From Ruminococcus flavefaciens (GTDB taxonomy: Bacteria; Bacillota; Clostridia; Oscillospirales; Ruminococcaceae): 5,648 bases of DNA. Position 1 is the first letter of the stretch; every line of letters begins with the position of its first letter. The translations under genes and the position numbers were made by a program. The notes beneath the pieces are model-generated. The model saw only the letters and a list, made by a program, of their open reading frames with translations. It did not search any database and was not told the origin of the DNA. The DNA lies in NCBI GenBank assembly GCA_902792495.1, contig CADBAC010000314.1, positions 1-5,648 on the forward strand. The letters are read 5' to 3'. Shown here piece after piece: positions 4,951 through 5,648 of the stretch.

Positions 4951-5511
4951 ATGAAGGCGATACGTAGGTTTATGTGTATAGTTTTCTGCAGCATTCTCTC
5001 TTTGTTTTGTCTGCCGTGTGCCATTGCTCACGCAGATGACATCATGACTGCGGAGGCTGAAATACCAGTATCATGCCTCAGTACAGATGACCCTGAGGGA
5101 CACATCTATCAGATTATGATAGAACCTGTGAATGCCGATTCACCATATCCCAGGTCCGATACCTTACAGATATCCGAAAGCGGAAACGGAAAATTTCAGA
5201 TCGATATAACTGAACCCGGAACGTACAGCTATATCATTTATGAAAAAGCAGGTGCTGATGATAAAGTCAGCTACGACAGCAATATATATCATGTGACTTT
5301 AACAGTGGAAAATATCGGGCAGGATAAGCTTGCTTATGCGGTAACTGCTTACAGAAACGATGAAACCGACAAAGCACACAGACTTGAATTCAGGGATGTC
5401 GTTATGTCTGATGAGGTCACAACTACCGTAACAGTTTCAACAACATTACTATTTATGGTGTTAGTTTGTAAATTGTTCTGGTTTGAAATATTTTTAGGAT
5501 CTATAAACTGA
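4951..5511 (+). CDS. FctB-like minor/basal pilin, C-terminus replaced at a composition break
   Basis: Secreted single-domain pilin protein. Residues 1-28 are a signal peptide (KAIRRF, a Cys/Leu-rich core, AHA|DD). Residues about 35-149 form one Spy0128-type domain, with EIPVSC, then the signature EPGTYSYIIYE (Glu98 at the catalytic Glu position), VSYDSNIYHVTLTV, and a last strand ending EFRD. No lysine sits in the first strand and the usual Asn is Asp149, so the isopeptide bond seems absent. A short Thr-rich linker (about 155-165) should lead to an anchor motif, but instead the frame runs into about 20% GC DNA and ends LLFMVLVCKLFWFEIFLGSIN without LPXTG. Authentic sequence probably stops near 5445. 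By position after the class B sortase it matches FctB, the base pilin that joins the fibre to the wall. The broken end is probably a join artefact or rearrangement. Confidence 0.75.
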   Translation: MKAIRRFMCIVFCSILSLFCLPCAIAHADDIMTAEAEIPVSCLSTDDPEGHIYQIMIEPVNADSPYPRSDTLQISESGNGKFQIDITEPGTYSYIIYEKAGADDKVSYDSNIYHVTLTVENIGQDKLAYAVTAYRNDETDKAHRLEFRDVVMSDEVTTTVTVSTTLLFMVLVCKLFWFEIFLGSIN

Positions 5512-5636
5512 TTAGTGTTATTATAGTTTTCATTTTTTGGAATATTTAATTCTGAATTAGAATTGTTATTATTGTTATAATTACTCATAGAAAAATTATC
5601 AAAACGTTTTAGTTGTGTACTCATATCATTATTCAT
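5349..5636 (-). CDS. Asn-rich low-complexity reading frame (partial, function unknown)
   Basis: On the minus strand a frame is open from the window edge (the ATG at 5636 is preceded by four more sense codons) and encodes a strongly Asn/Ser/Thr-rich peptide, with motifs such as NYNNNNNSNSELN and NYNNTNQF. The first roughly 65 codons lie in the AT-rich segment; the last roughly 30 read antisense through the pilin linker and are probably not real. There is no ribosome site before the ATG. Asn-rich stretches of this kind are common in very AT-rich eukaryotes (for example Dictyostelium, Plasmodium, anaerobic fungi, some ciliates), so it may be an internal piece of a eukaryotic gene. I cannot assign a function. 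Confidence 0.3.
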   Translation of the reverse strand: MNNDMSTQLKRFDNFSMSNYNNNNNSNSELNIPKNENYNNTNQFIDPKNISNQNNLQTNTINSNVVETVTVVVTSSDITTSLNSSLCALSVSSFL

Positions 5637-5648
5637 TTGATTATTTAA
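5447..5648. other. very AT-rich terminal segment, likely foreign to the pilus locus
   Basis: From about 5450 to the end G+C is about 20% (40 of the last 198 bases), against about 42% in the preceding 100 bases. The change falls inside the Thr-rich linker of the FctB-like pilin, where a coding sequence should not change character. No insertion sequence end, tRNA or integrase is visible at the join. It is either a chimeric assembly or cloning join, or a real insertion or rearrangement. Confidence 0.6.

Noticed and set aside
1..5648. tRNA, rRNA, CRISPR array, insertion sequence or integrase
   Set aside because: No tRNA-like cloverleaf, regular spaced repeats, terminal inverted repeats or transposase frames were seen on either strand.

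Overview
The window looks like a fragment of a Gram-positive (Bacillota) genome carrying a sortase-assembled pilus locus. Moderate GC, strong AGGAGG-type ribosome sites, a Thr-rich linker and LPXTG-type anchors suggest a gut or rumen clostridium of the Ruminococcus / Oscillospiraceae kind. That placement is inference from style, not from a marker gene.

All confident genes are on the + strand. Module 1 (about 1-1945) holds a possible tail of an upstream gene, an ancillary pilin with a Cna_B domain and an LPQTG anchor, and a small sortase overlapping it by 11 bases. It ends at a terminator-like hairpin. A 350-base gap (1883-2232) then carries an AT-rich spacer with inverted repeats, a consensus extended -10 promoter, and a structured leader of about 70 nt. 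Module 2 (2233 to about 5445) holds a signal-peptidase-I-like protein, a two-domain major pilin very like Streptococcus pyogenes Spy0128/FctA with an IPTG anchor, a class B sortase, and a small FctB-like basal pilin.

The order (Cna_B ancillary pilin, SipA-like protein, FctA-like backbone, class B sortase, FctB-like pilin) matches the S. pyogenes FCT pilus region, with one extra sortase inserted after the ancillary pilin. The likely scheme is this: pilins are exported; the SipA-like protein, which lacks the catalytic lysine, helps as an assembly factor; the class B sortase polymerises the backbone; and the first sortase handles the LPQTG ancillary pilin or wall anchoring. The major pilin keeps both Lys-Glu-Asn isopeptide triads, while the FctB-like protein seems to have lost the isopeptide lysine.

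Two oddities need caution. The major pilin has a signal peptide with no basic n-region, as if codons were lost. Around 5435-5450 the composition falls abruptly to about 20% GC, and the last 200 bases encode an Asn-rich reading frame on the minus strand. This cuts off the FctB-like gene before any anchor motif and may be a chimeric contig join with DNA of a very AT-rich organism.
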